NCBI GenBank assembly: GCA_937937585.1
Contig: CALDCB010000009.1
Location: 1 to 64,000 of the forward strand
Reading direction: 5' to 3'
From: an uncultured Coriobacteriaceae bacterium
GTDB lineage: Bacteria; Actinomycetota; Coriobacteriia; Coriobacteriales; Eggerthellaceae
DNA: 64,000 nt
Part shown: positions 34,974-44,333 of the stretch, piece after piece
How the letters are laid out: each line of letters starts with the position of its first letter
Numbering within the stretch: position 1 is the first letter of the stretch
Made by a program: the position numbers and the translations under genes
The notes under the pieces: model-generated
Databases searched by the model: none
What the model was told of the DNA's origin: nothing
What the model saw: the letters and a program-made list of their open reading frames with translations, nothing else

Positions 34974-36104
34974 ATGTCCAACAAATCTTTGGCGAAAGCC
35001 CCTCAGGAAATCTGTGTGCTGGTTACCGGCGGCGCAGGCTTCATTGGCAGCCATACCGTCGTCGAGCTTCTGAACAAGGGCTACAACGTTGTTGTTTACG
35101 ACGATCTCAGCAACTCAAGCGAAGTCGCGCTTGATCGCGTCCGCACCATCACTGGCGTTCAGGGCGATCGCCTGCGCTTCATCGAGGCAAACATCCTCGA
35201 TCGCGACGCTATGACCAAAGCGTTCGACGAGAACGACATCGATGTCATCATTCACTTCGCAGGCTTCAAGGCCGTTGGCGAAAGCGTGCAGAAACCGCTC
35301 GAGTATTACTGGAACAACATCGCAGGCACCTTGGTGCTGTGCGATGTCGCTCGCGAGCATGGCTGCAAGAACATCGTGTTCTCCAGCTCCGCTACGGTAT
35401 ACGGCGAGCCCGAGTTCGTCCCCATCACCGAGGATTGCCCGAAGCACAACGCAACCAACCCGTACGGTCAGACCAAGAGCATGCTTGAGCAAATCCTGAC
35501 CGACCTTTACATCGGCGACGACGAATGGAACGTCGTTCTTCTTCGCTACTTCAACCCCATCGGCGCCCACGAAAGCGGTCTGATCGGCGAAGACCCGAAG
35601 GGCATCCCCAACAACCTGCTTCCATATGTCGCGCAGGTTGCCGTCGGCAAGCTTGCTTGCGTCGGCGTGTTCGGCGACGATTATGACACTCCCGACGGAA
35701 CCGGTGTTCGTGACTACATCCACGTTGTCGATCTTGCCCGCGGCCACGTTGCCGCGCTTGATTGGATGGGCGGCAAAGTCGGCACCGGCGAGGCCATCGG
35801 TCTTGGCTCCATCCAGGGTGCCGCCGATGCGGATGGCAGCCGTCACGGCGTTGGCATCTTCAATCTGGGCACTGGCACGGGTTCCAGCGTTCTCGACGTT
35901 GTCCGCGCGTTCTCCAAGGCCTGCGGCAAGGAGATCCCCTACGAGATCAAGCCTCGTCGCGCTGGCGACATCGCTGTGAACTACGCAGCATGCGACAAAG
36001 CCCGCACCGAGCTTGGCTGGGTTGCCGAATACGACCTCGATCGCATGTGCCAGGACAGCTGGCGTTGGCAGTCCACCAATCCCGACGGTTACGCTACGAA
36101 ATAA
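34974..36104 (+). CDS. galE: UDP-glucose 4-epimerase
   Basis: 376 residues with AAAGAGG upstream. A Rossmann NAD site VTGGAGFIGSHTVVELLNKG, the substrate loop FSSSATVYGEP, catalytic Tyr-x3-Lys as NPYGQTKSML, and NPIGAHESG. An extended short-chain dehydrogenase that interconverts UDP-glucose and UDP-galactose for galactose use and cell-surface polysaccharides. An insertion near residue 270 (LGSIQGAADADGSRHG) makes it about 35 residues longer than the E. coli enzyme. Confidence 0.96.
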   Translation: MSNKSLAKAPQEICVLVTGGAGFIGSHTVVELLNKGYNVVVYDDLSNSSEVALDRVRTITGVQGDRLRFIEANILDRDAMTKAFDENDIDVIIHFAGFKAVGESVQKPLEYYWNNIAGTLVLCDVAREHGCKNIVFSSSATVYGEPEFVPITEDCPKHNATNPYGQTKSMLEQILTDLYIGDDEWNVVLLRYFNPIGAHESGLIGEDPKGIPNNLLPYVAQVAVGKLACVGVFGDDYDTPDGTGVRDYIHVVDLARGHVAALDWMGGKVGTGEAIGLGSIQGAADADGSRHGVGIFNLGTGTGSSVLDVVRAFSKACGKEIPYEIKPRRAGDIAVNYAACDKARTELGWVAEYDLDRMCQDSWRWQSTNPDGYATK

Positions 36105-36237
36105 ACTTCCGCAATCAGCGCTTAACTGCATTCGATCGCCGGTAAAGCGCTGACGCACTTTTTCATTGCCTGCGAATACGCCTGGGTAGCACTTGCAGTA
36201 TCCAGGCCCCTCAGCAACATAACCCCACTCAAACAGA

Positions 36238-36269
36238 ACGGCCTCCGACGATCATCGTCGGAGGCCGTT
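36238..36269. terminator. Bidirectional terminator between galE and the LCP gene
   Basis: ACGGCCTCCGACGAT and its complement form a perfect palindrome between the convergent genes. Confidence 0.85.
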
Positions 36270-36309
36270 CCAGTCTCTACGCCAGCTGCGCAGTGAATTT
36301 CAAATTCGA

Positions 36310-37614
36310 CTAATAGCTGGCAAGGTATCCGTTGCTAACTGAAGTAGGATCGCCGCCGGAATCAACGACCTTCATCAGTTCCTTCGTATTCGCTTTGTCA
36401 GCGATTACATACGAGACGCCGCCTACCATCTGCGTTGCCGAGGGGATGGTCGCCGAATAAATGGTCATCTCGCCGCCGTCGCGCATTTGCAGCGCCAGGT
36501 TCACCAAATCGGAAACCGTTAGGTCGGTTGTCACGCACTTGGCAGCAGCGCTTACCACGCTCGGGATGTCAGTCGGCGACATAGACATGACTTTGTCGAC
36601 GATTGCCTGAATAAGCTTGCGCTGGTTTGCGACACGGGTGAAATCACCGTCAGTGTAAGCGCGACTGCGCGCGAACACCAATGCCTGCTCGCCGTTAAGA
36701 TGCTGTTCGCCCGCCTCGATGATGATGCGCGGGTTCTCAGGGAAGTCGGTGGTGTTATCGGCGTCGGTGTCGTCAATACGCTCGTCAACAACAACATCCA
36801 CACCGCCAACCGCATCAACCAACGCAGTCAAGCCCTCGAAGTTGATCTCGGCGTAATGAGAGACGGAAATACCCGTAAGTTGCTTTGCCTCACGGATAAC
36901 ACCCGCCGCGCCGTCGTAGAAGTACGCAGCGTTGAACTTAGCAGTGCCAACGCCGTCGATTTCGGTCATGGTGTCACGGGGAATGGAGACCATCGTGACA
37001 GTGTTGGTTGACGGGTCCACACGAGCAACGATGTTGGTATCAGAACGCTGACCCATCTCGTCGTCGCCCTCACGCGCGTCAGAACCGATAAGCATGACAT
37101 AAAAAGGTTTAGTGAACGTGGTGGTGCGAGTGAGCTCCTGATCGATTGCCTTAAGCTCTTCACTTGTTTTGCCGCCCTGCAATTCCTTGTTGATGCCGTT
37201 CACGTAGGTTGCCAGAGCGACACCCACACCGATAAGCACCACGACCAGGGCTGATACGACGCCGATGGCGATTTTCTTTCCGCGGCCGCGCTTCTTGCTT
37301 GCGCGGTATTGAGCCGCATTGCGCGAGTACTGCGCTGCTGCGCTGCTTCCACGATAATTTGCATCAGGTGTGTAGGCAGAACGATACGCTCCCGACTGAG
37401 GCCTTGGCGTTTGAGCGCCGTCCCATCCCTCGGGTCTCGTTCCGTAAGACGAGCGAGAGTAGCTCGAATAATCCCCGGGATTGTGCGTCGGGGCTACATT
37501 GCGGGATGCTTTGTTTTGCTGGGGAGCTTTACGTCCATCGCGCGACGGCCTTGCCGCTGCACTGGTATTTTGACGCGCACTGGGGCGCTGGTTTCGATCG
37601 TTCCTCGATGCCAT
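36310..37614 (-). CDS. LCP (LytR-CpsA-Psr) cell-wall glycopolymer ligase
   Basis: 434 residues. A basic, Ser/Arg/Tyr-rich disordered cytoplasmic N terminus (about 1-110) precedes one membrane span (IAIGVVSALVVVLIGVGVAL). The extracytoplasmic LCP domain contains FYVMLIGSDAREGDDEMGQR, RSDTNIVARVDPSTNTVTMV, SIPRDT, and the ALVFARSRAYTDGDFTRVANQ motif with the conserved Arg residues that bind polyprenyl pyrophosphate. LCP proteins transfer wall polymers from lipid carriers to peptidoglycan. It is a single-gene unit, convergent with galE. Confidence 0.92.
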   Translation of the reverse strand: MASRNDRNQRPSARQNTSAAARPSRDGRKAPQQNKASRNVAPTHNPGDYSSYSRSSYGTRPEGWDGAQTPRPQSGAYRSAYTPDANYRGSSAAAQYSRNAAQYRASKKRGRGKKIAIGVVSALVVVLIGVGVALATYVNGINKELQGGKTSEELKAIDQELTRTTTFTKPFYVMLIGSDAREGDDEMGQRSDTNIVARVDPSTNTVTMVSIPRDTMTEIDGVGTAKFNAAYFYDGAAGVIREAKQLTGISVSHYAEINFEGLTALVDAVGGVDVVVDERIDDTDADNTTDFPENPRIIIEAGEQHLNGEQALVFARSRAYTDGDFTRVANQRKLIQAIVDKVMSMSPTDIPSVVSAAAKCVTTDLTVSDLVNLALQMRDGGEMTIYSATIPSATQMVGGVSYVIADKANTKELMKVVDSGGDPTSVSNGYLASY

Positions 37615-38001
37615 CTGGCCTCCTCGGATTCGAAGATGACCTTAAAATTCTACCATCTACGCCCTTGCGACATAAAAAAGGCATGTCAAGCCCCTTTATG
37701 ACGCACACCTCGATCGATTTCGTCACCATTTGGAAACGTTACTGCCCAACTCGCCCCCAGATTGGTGCCTTTTAATCGGGCATCTCTCGTCGGCCGTTGG
37801 TGTTTTCTTCCCAGCCCTTTCTAGATTCGGACTTCATGCACCAGCGTCGATCCGACGCCATATCGGTCCTTTTCCCCTTTAAACACCCTGCGCCAGCACC
37901 GATTTGCGCACCTGTATCATTTAAGATATACGACTTCAGAAGTCACCGATTTTCAGTCGTTCACTCCACTCGTCACTGCGCTTTTCGAGTAGCGTTTTCT
38001 T
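37615..38001. other. Intergenic region between the LCP gene and the XRE regulator
   Basis: 387 bp; no supported gene or strong hairpin. It should contain the promoters of both divergent genes. Confidence 0.4.
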
Positions 38002-38280
38002 ATGCCCGAAACGGAATTCAAGATAGACGCGAATGACCCTGGCCTCTCTTTGATGGGCCTTGGCCCCAACATGCCGATCAGCTTAAATGAAACTCTGGGA
38101 CTCAATGTTGCTCAACTTCGCAAAGAGCAAGGGCTTTCACGTAATGAACTTGGGCGACTGACCGGCTTGAGAGCAAGCTCCATCTATCGCATCGAAACCG
38201 GTGGATCCAGCCCGCGACTTCAAACAATAGAGAAGCTCGCCAGGGCTCTTCATGTTCACCCAAGCGAGCTTCTTGTCTAA
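38002..38280 (+). CDS. XRE-family helix-turn-helix regulator
   Basis: 92 residues. The C-terminal two thirds form an HTH_3 domain: NVAQLRKEQGLSRNELGRLT, GLRASSIYRIETGGSSPRLQ and TIEKLARALHVHPSELL. A 30-residue acidic start lacks motifs. No Shine-Dalgarno is seen before the ATG, so it may be leaderless. Target unknown. Confidence 0.85.
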   Translation: MPETEFKIDANDPGLSLMGLGPNMPISLNETLGLNVAQLRKEQGLSRNELGRLTGLRASSIYRIETGGSSPRLQTIEKLARALHVHPSELLV

Positions 38281-38340
38281 CGTTCAATTTTATGTTGACG
38301 TTTGCTTGACTATGAGATTCAAGCCATCACTACGTCGGTA

Positions 38341-40032
38341 TTAACCCAACAGCTTTTCGATAGCCGCTTCGTACTTTCCAACAGCTTCATTCGCCGCTTC
38401 CAACGTTGCTCCACGGGCGAACAGATAAGCTTTGATCTTCGGCTCGGTACCGCTCGGACGAACAATCACCTTGTCGCCATTATCCAAACGGAACTCAATC
38501 ACATTCGCAGCAGGAAGACCGTCAATTCCTTGCAAGTAATCAACAACGCCAGACACTTCAATACCAGCGATATTGGCAAGAGAAACCGTGCGCAACGCCC
38601 CCATAATCGCATCCATGCGCTCATGACCATCAGCACCGGGATACGAATATGAGACGGTCTTATTCTGATAGAAGCCATGCTTCTCGTACAGAGCGCGCAT
38701 CGCTTGCGCAAGATTCATACCATGCTGCTTGTAATATTGCGTCATTTCGCAAATCAACATCGACGCATCAACAGCGTCCTTGTCGCGAACATGAGTACCG
38801 TTCAGATACCCGTAGCTCTCTTCGAAGCCGAACATGAAGCGATCAGCCTGGTTTGCCTGCTCAAGCTGTCCGATAAATTCACCAATGTACTTGAAACCCG
38901 TTAGCACGCGCTTGATGGCGAAACCGTACTCATCTGCCAGAGCATCGATCATCGCCGATGAAACGATGGTGGAAACCGCAAACTTATCTGTCAGGCTCTC
39001 GCCCTTCGCTTGTTTGACGCGTGCGATATAGTCAAGCAGCAGAACGCCCATTTCATTACCGGTAAGCAATACATACTCATCGCCGTCTTTAACGGCTGTA
39101 CCTACGCGATCTGCGTCGGGATCAGTCGCAAGAAGCAAATCAGGTTTAACCTGTTCGCAAAGCTGAATGCCATGTTCAAGCGCTTCTCGAATCTCAGGAT
39201 TCGGATACGGGCACGTAGGGAAATCTCCGTCCGGCTCAGCCTGCTCAGGAACAACAGTGACATCCGTGATGCCAACTCGATCAAGAATCTTGCTAACACA
39301 TTCGATTCCCGCGCCATTAAGAGGTGTGTAAACCAGCTTTAACGCCGCCTTGCTCTCAGAGTCGTCGTCAAGGACAACCGACTGGTCTAGAACAGCCTCG
39401 ATGTAACGCTCCAGCGTGTCCTCGCCGATCCATGCGACAATCCCATCAGAAAGAGCCTCATCAAACGGAATCGAACGAACATCGGAGAACGGATCGACTT
39501 TCATGATTGCGTCAGAGATGTCCTTGGACGCCTGCGTGGTGATCTGACAACCATCCGGGCCATACGCTTTGTAACCGTTGTACGGTGCAGGATTATGACT
39601 CGCGGTAACGCAAACCCCGCCCGAGCATTTAAGATCACGGGTTGCAAACGACAATGCAGGAACCGGCTCGATACGCGGATAAACGAATACCTTCACTCCA
39701 TTAGCCGCAAACACCTCTGCTGCACGACGGACGAACTCTTCGCCCATGTTGCGACTATCGCGACCGATCGCAATTGAAGGCTCTTCGAAATTGGCATTCA
39801 GGTAATCAGAAAAACCCTGCGTCGCACGACCAACGGTGTAAACGTTCATACGGTTAGTTCCAGCGCCTATGATCCCGCGCAGGCCAGCAGTGCCAAACGA
39901 GAGGTCCTGGAAGAACGCATCTGCGATCGCGGCCTCGTCGCCAGATCGTTTAAGATCCTCAAGCTCGCGCTTAAGCTCGGCATCTTCAACCTTCTCAAGC
40001 CATAAATCCAGCATCTGATGCGGATCAGTCAT
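38341..40032 (-). CDS. Phosphoglucomutase/phosphomannomutase, alpha-D-phosphohexomutase family
   Basis: 563 residues. Active phosphoserine loop VTASHNPAPYNGYKAYGPDG, metal loop ATDPDADRVGTAV, sugar-specificity loop FGFEESYGYLNG, and phosphate-binding RPSGTEPKIKAYL are all present. Length and FEESYG fit the PgcA-type enzyme that interconverts glucose-1- and glucose-6-phosphate (or mannose phosphates), feeding UDP-sugars for wall polymers. It is 85 bp downstream of the phosphatase gene; a parS site lies between them. Confidence 0.94.
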   Translation of the reverse strand: MTDPHQMLDLWLEKVEDAELKRELEDLKRSGDEAAIADAFFQDLSFGTAGLRGIIGAGTNRMNVYTVGRATQGFSDYLNANFEEPSIAIGRDSRNMGEEFVRRAAEVFAANGVKVFVYPRIEPVPALSFATRDLKCSGGVCVTASHNPAPYNGYKAYGPDGCQITTQASKDISDAIMKVDPFSDVRSIPFDEALSDGIVAWIGEDTLERYIEAVLDQSVVLDDDSESKAALKLVYTPLNGAGIECVSKILDRVGITDVTVVPEQAEPDGDFPTCPYPNPEIREALEHGIQLCEQVKPDLLLATDPDADRVGTAVKDGDEYVLLTGNEMGVLLLDYIARVKQAKGESLTDKFAVSTIVSSAMIDALADEYGFAIKRVLTGFKYIGEFIGQLEQANQADRFMFGFEESYGYLNGTHVRDKDAVDASMLICEMTQYYKQHGMNLAQAMRALYEKHGFYQNKTVSYSYPGADGHERMDAIMGALRTVSLANIAGIEVSGVVDYLQGIDGLPAANVIEFRLDNGDKVIVRPSGTEPKIKAYLFARGATLEAANEAVGKYEAAIEKLLG

Positions 40033-40081
40033 ATTAGGTTCCTTTCGTTCAACTAGGTATCTAGTTGCGTTTCACGAATGA

Positions 40082-40097
40082 TGTTTCACGTGAAACA
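40082..40097. promoter_or_regulatory. parS: parS centromere site 1
   Basis: TGTTTCACGTGAAACA matches the consensus ParB site TGTTNCACGTGAAACA. It is extended to a 24-bp perfect palindrome (40078-40101) in the gap between the phosphatase and phosphoglucomutase genes. Confidence 0.93.
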
Positions 40098-40118
40098 TCA
40101 TGCACTTGATGATTCTAC

Positions 40119-40787
40119 TTAAGCCAGATCGAGAATAGCAAGAGGGTCGTCTATGACCATATCCGCACCAGCAGAGACCAAACGATCGACGGTTTGATAG
40201 CCCCAGGAGATCCCTATCGCCATCGCGCCAGCTGCCTTTGCGGTCTTCATATCGCCAGCCAAGTCACCGATATAAGCGACCTGGGAAGGATTCAGACCGA
40301 TTTCCTGGATCGAGGCGAGCAAACCCGTTGGATCCGGCTTCCTTGGACACGTGGGTGACTCCCCTTTTGCAACATCGAATGTCGCAGGGAAGTAAAACCC
40401 AGCCAGGTCTTTTACTGCGGCATCGAACTTATTGGACAAAACTCCAAGCTTTACGCCCTTCGACTTAAGCCCTTCAAGCATTTCGATGATGTTCGGATAT
40501 GGGACAGTCTTTCTGCGTCCGAACTCCTGATAACGAGACTTCCATTCAGCAAGCGCGGCTTCTTTCTCGTCATCAGATGCAGAATCCGGCATTGCACGCA
40601 TCATCAATGCCCGAACACCGTCACCGATGAAGCCGCGAATAGCTTCTTCTGTATGCGTTGGATACCCTAAATCAGACAGAACAGCATTGGTCAATGCTGT
40701 TAAATCGGGAAGGGTGTTAAGCAGCGTGCCGTCCATATCGAACACAACGCCCTTCACATCTATGGTCGTAGAAGCACCCTCACCCAT
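40119..40787 (-). CDS. HAD phosphatase, phosphoglycolate phosphatase-like
   Basis: 222 residues. HAD motif I GVVFDMDGTLLNTLPDLT, a C1 helical cap, motif II KLGVLSNKFD, then KPDPTGLLASIQEIG (motif III Lys) and VAYIGDLAGDMKTAKAAGA (motif IV). Best fit is Gph, which removes phosphate from 2-phosphoglycolate, though other small phosphates are possible. Upstream of phosphoglucomutase on the same strand. Confidence 0.88.
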   Translation of the reverse strand: MGEGASTTIDVKGVVFDMDGTLLNTLPDLTALTNAVLSDLGYPTHTEEAIRGFIGDGVRALMMRAMPDSASDDEKEAALAEWKSRYQEFGRRKTVPYPNIIEMLEGLKSKGVKLGVLSNKFDAAVKDLAGFYFPATFDVAKGESPTCPRKPDPTGLLASIQEIGLNPSQVAYIGDLAGDMKTAKAAGAMAIGISWGYQTVDRLVSAGADMVIDDPLAILDLA

Positions 40788-40949
40788 ATGCCGCTCCTTT
40801 CAATACTGCACGTATCGTGCTTTATAAGCCGACTCAACAAGACGAATAGGCTCACCGCACCTTGCCAAAGCAACGTTTAAACGACTTTGCGACGATAAAA
40901 ATCGTACCAGCAAAACCCTCACACTCAATGGCCTCGCCGAATAAACGAA

Positions 40950-40971
40950 AACCGCCCCTAAAGGGGCGGTT
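40950..40971 (-). terminator. Terminator after the tRNA-Gly gene
   Basis: AACCGCCCC-TAA-AGGGGCGGTT with TTTT following on the minus strand. Confidence 0.85.
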
Positions 40972-41029
40972 AATCGCATCAAAGCTCAGTTGCTTTTGTA
41001 TGTAACGCACGCTAACGTGCGGTGAGATC

Positions 41030-41104
41030 TGGAGCGGGTGACGGGATTCGAACCCGCGAATGCGAGCTTGGGAAGCTCGTGCCTTACCACTTGGCGACAC
41101 CCGC
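41030..41104 (-). tRNA. tRNA-Gly (anticodon CCC), CCA encoded
   Basis: The cloverleaf folds fully: acceptor stem GCGGGTG/CACCCGC, D stem GCC/GGC, anticodon stem CGAGC/GCTCG around loop TTCCCAA (anticodon CCC), and T stem GCGGG/CCCGT around TTCGAAT. A T discriminator is followed by the encoded CCA. Confidence 0.97.
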
Positions 41105-41155
41105 ACGTACAACGAATCGCTCCGCGCTTGATGGATTATAACCCGAAATCCACCC

Positions 41156-44100
41156 TTAAATGCTCTTAACAAGCTCCTCGACAAAATACGTGTTCTCTTC
41201 AAGGCGCTGGGGGTCGATATTAGCGAAAACATCCTCACCCTGGCTAGTAAGGGCCTTAACGCCGCCGTCGGTGCCAAGGATATGCAAAGACTGGACGCCC
41301 GCAGCAGCCGCAACCGAAGCAGATGTTTCGATCCCGGGCATCAGAACAGGCTCGCAAGGGATTCCAGACTCACGAGAGGCCTTCTGCACATAGCGCTTCA
41401 TGCGTGAGGTCGTCTCGGCACCGGCGAGCGCGCCCTCTTTTCGTGCATACGACAGGGTTCCCGCACCAATAGCTTCAATGTCAACGATTACGGCACCGTG
41501 AAGATCGTTGTGGTGAGCATCGATGAACGCGCGAATACCGTCGTGACGGTCGACTTCGGAACCAAGGGCGACAAACCACACCTCGGTCTCGAAATTAGGG
41601 TTGCGGAACTGATAAACGGCATTCACTTCAGCTGGGGTTTCGATATCCTCATCCAAGGCCGCAGCGGCGTCCTGAGAGTCGCCCTCGGACGAGGAACGCA
41701 TATCGACACGTCCAAGACGCACGCGAGACATGGAACCACCCTGCCATTTGCGATTATCGTCCCAGCCATCATCTCCATACGGATCCGCATAGGGATCGGA
41801 ATAGTCGTCGTACGAATCCTCGGCGTAGTCGTCGTATTCGGCAGAATAATCATCCTCGCCCACGAACTCAGGGGCATTGTCACGGTTACGACGGCTTTCG
41901 ATATTCTCATCACGGAAGCTATCCCAACCGCCTCGCTCCTTACCTACTGCGCGAGGGTCGAAATCATCCTCAACGTCAAGCCACTCCTGCGGAGTTTCCT
42001 CTTCACGGTTCGATTTCTTCGAACCGAAGCGGAACTTATCAAAGAAGCCGCGAATGCGAGACTTCGGCATCTCAACGTAATCGGGACCCGCAAAAGCGCC
42101 GGTTTCGGTGTAGTTGTCTTCGATATCGAAGTCGTCGGCATCTTCAATGTAGGCGTCTTCGGGATCAAGATCCTGCAGGAGCTCATCACCAACAGGTTCA
42201 ATAGAGCCAGTTGAACCAGCGGCAACGAACGAACCAACCGAGCTGACGTTGGAAACAGCAATTTCCTGATCGCCAATACGCTCGATCGAACCACTCAAAG
42301 AGGGCAGCTTAGTCCGCAATGCGCGCATTGCGCCCGATTTAGACGGCGAAGTCTGCTCAGGGACGGCCATTCCGGGACCCACAACCGCGGGGATCGTGCT
42401 AGCCAAAGCACGTGCGCTGGCGTTCGACGAGGGCTCTGCAAGAGGAGCTCGTTGGCCCTGAACCAAAAAATCAGGAACACTGGGCTCGGCAACGGAAGGA
42501 ACCTCGAAGTCAGAAAAATCGGGTAAGTTAAGGCCATGATTGCCTGCGTCGGGTTCAGAGGCGGCCTGTGCAGAAGACACCGCTTCGTTGTTGGCTCCAA
42601 GGGCGGCCAATTCTTCGGGCGTCATCACAATAGGGGCGAACGCGCTGGTCTCGCCAATAGGCTCGGCAGCGACAATCTCAGCTTTATCAGCTGCAGCCTC
42701 GGTAACCGGAGCAGCGGAAGCAACAGAGGCAACAGAGGCGCTCTCCTCAACCTGGGGGACAGGCTCGTTAGCGGGCTTGTATTCAGCAGCAGCACCTTCG
42801 GGAATTGTGCTAATCGTTGCGGTGATCGGGCTCATTGCGCCACCAGCAGCGGCGATGGCGTCACGATCCGCCGGCGAAGGAGGAGCCACCTCGACGATAT
42901 CCGCCGAACGAGCACGCATACGATCTTCGCTCTCGTCAAAAACGAGCTTGTTCGCTTCATCGAAGATGGCAGCCGACTCGCTCAGTGCCGCATCAAGGGC
43001 GTCAGCATAGCGCGAACGCTGTGCTGGCTTCGGACGCTGAGGAGAACGCTTAGCCTTGCGCTGCGCCGCCGCGAACCAATCAGGCACGTTCTCATCGGTC
43101 TGCTCGTTGAAATCAGACTCGCCCTCGGACTTCGGGGCGACATCCGTCGTCTCGGCGGCACCGTTCTCAACCGAAACGAAGGTTTCTTGAACGGAGTCGG
43201 AGTCAGAATCCGCGTTCGGAATCTCAGTGATCCTGATCTCCCCATTATCTGCGTTAACCGCAGCCTCACTTGCGGGCTTCACATAGGTTGTGGTGGAAAC
43301 CGCCTCACCGGTCAGAGCGGCGATCGCGGCCTTAGCAGCGGAAAGTCGCTCTTCGGGAGAGCGATTCTCGTCAGCGATTTCCTCGTTCTCAGGAACGTGG
43401 TACTGAATCTCGGCGCCATCGGGAACAAGGCCCGCGTCGACAGCAGCCTGCTCGCCATGGATCCTTGCGCGCGCCATGTCGTCTTCGATCTGATCCTCGT
43501 TCATCAGACCCTTCGAGATATTCTTGGCCACCTCCATAAGGGCCGACACGCCGGATGCGTTGTCGTTTGCACCTTCGCTCAATGACGCAACGCGAAGCAT
43601 GACCGCACGAACGACAGGAAGGACCGCCAAAACGACGCCGACCAAGGTGATGATGTTCAAAACGATAGCTGCAGCACCTTCAGCGGCGCCGAAGAGAAGA
43701 GCGCGAAGCAGTAAGAACACAGGCACGAACACCATAGCCGCAGTGCAGACAAGCGACCATGGAATGCCCATCGATTCGAACTTGGCAACCAGCGGCGGAG
43801 TAACCTTACCGGTGTCGTAATGAGCAACCAGGATGATCTTCCTCTTGTGGAGCGCATCGCTGTTAGAAGGAACGTACTTTGCCACAACGTTTTGACTAGC
43901 GCCCTTCGAAAGCGCCTTCGTCAACACTTGGCGTCCAGTGGATTCAAGGACATAAATCACCGCTGAAATAATGGCGATGATCGCAGCAGGAAGCATGAAC
44001 TGCGGGAAAATCATCGCGATCAGAGCAACCACTACGGTGACCAACGCGCAAATAGGTTTGGGCGACTCTGCATTAGACGAGCTAACGACGTCTTCAATCT

Positions 44101-44233
44101 CGGTGGGGAAGCCGGTTTCAGTCTGGAACGTATCGGCAATGAACAACGCCGCCTGCTGTTCCTCCTCGGTACCGGCAGGACGAGGGCCGATCTCGTTCGC
44201 CAAGTAATCGATATAGTCCATTTGGTGCGCCAT
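41156..44233 (-). CDS. Membrane M28-family peptidase with a ~600-residue disordered acidic insertion
   Basis: 1025 residues. Start: LANEIGPRPAGTEEEQQAAL, typical of M28 aminopeptidases. Then two membrane spans (about 61-93), the metal motif IILVAHYDTG (138-142), two more spans (about 159-210), and the second metal motif EGANDNASGVSAL (221-228). From about 245 to 850 the chain is Ala/Glu/Ser/Asp-rich and apparently disordered. The peptidase fold then resumes (VWFVALGSEVDRHDGIRAFI, VIVDIEAIGAG, SLHILGTDGG). The canonical EE pair reads SEVD, so activity is uncertain. The active site may be cytoplasmic or outside; topology is not decided. Confidence 0.8.
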   Translation of the reverse strand: MAHQMDYIDYLANEIGPRPAGTEEEQQAALFIADTFQTETGFPTEIEDVVSSSNAESPKPICALVTVVVALIAMIFPQFMLPAAIIAIISAVIYVLESTGRQVLTKALSKGASQNVVAKYVPSNSDALHKRKIILVAHYDTGKVTPPLVAKFESMGIPWSLVCTAAMVFVPVFLLLRALLFGAAEGAAAIVLNIITLVGVVLAVLPVVRAVMLRVASLSEGANDNASGVSALMEVAKNISKGLMNEDQIEDDMARARIHGEQAAVDAGLVPDGAEIQYHVPENEEIADENRSPEERLSAAKAAIAALTGEAVSTTTYVKPASEAAVNADNGEIRITEIPNADSDSDSVQETFVSVENGAAETTDVAPKSEGESDFNEQTDENVPDWFAAAQRKAKRSPQRPKPAQRSRYADALDAALSESAAIFDEANKLVFDESEDRMRARSADIVEVAPPSPADRDAIAAAGGAMSPITATISTIPEGAAAEYKPANEPVPQVEESASVASVASAAPVTEAAADKAEIVAAEPIGETSAFAPIVMTPEELAALGANNEAVSSAQAASEPDAGNHGLNLPDFSDFEVPSVAEPSVPDFLVQGQRAPLAEPSSNASARALASTIPAVVGPGMAVPEQTSPSKSGAMRALRTKLPSLSGSIERIGDQEIAVSNVSSVGSFVAAGSTGSIEPVGDELLQDLDPEDAYIEDADDFDIEDNYTETGAFAGPDYVEMPKSRIRGFFDKFRFGSKKSNREEETPQEWLDVEDDFDPRAVGKERGGWDSFRDENIESRRNRDNAPEFVGEDDYSAEYDDYAEDSYDDYSDPYADPYGDDGWDDNRKWQGGSMSRVRLGRVDMRSSSEGDSQDAAAALDEDIETPAEVNAVYQFRNPNFETEVWFVALGSEVDRHDGIRAFIDAHHNDLHGAVIVDIEAIGAGTLSYARKEGALAGAETTSRMKRYVQKASRESGIPCEPVLMPGIETSASVAAAAGVQSLHILGTDGGVKALTSQGEDVFANIDPQRLEENTYFVEELVKSI

Positions 44234-44333
44234 ACAATCAAACCTTCCTCGGTCAGACGCGCAGCAACCGCTACGCGCTCCGAATAGTGCGCATATTTAC
44301 CGTTAGTATAGGGTATTCTCGCAGATAGAAAGG

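Noticed and set aside
41007..41022. CGCACGCTAACGTGCG hairpin next to the tRNA
   Set aside because: Short stem without a U tract; the better terminator is at 40950-40971.
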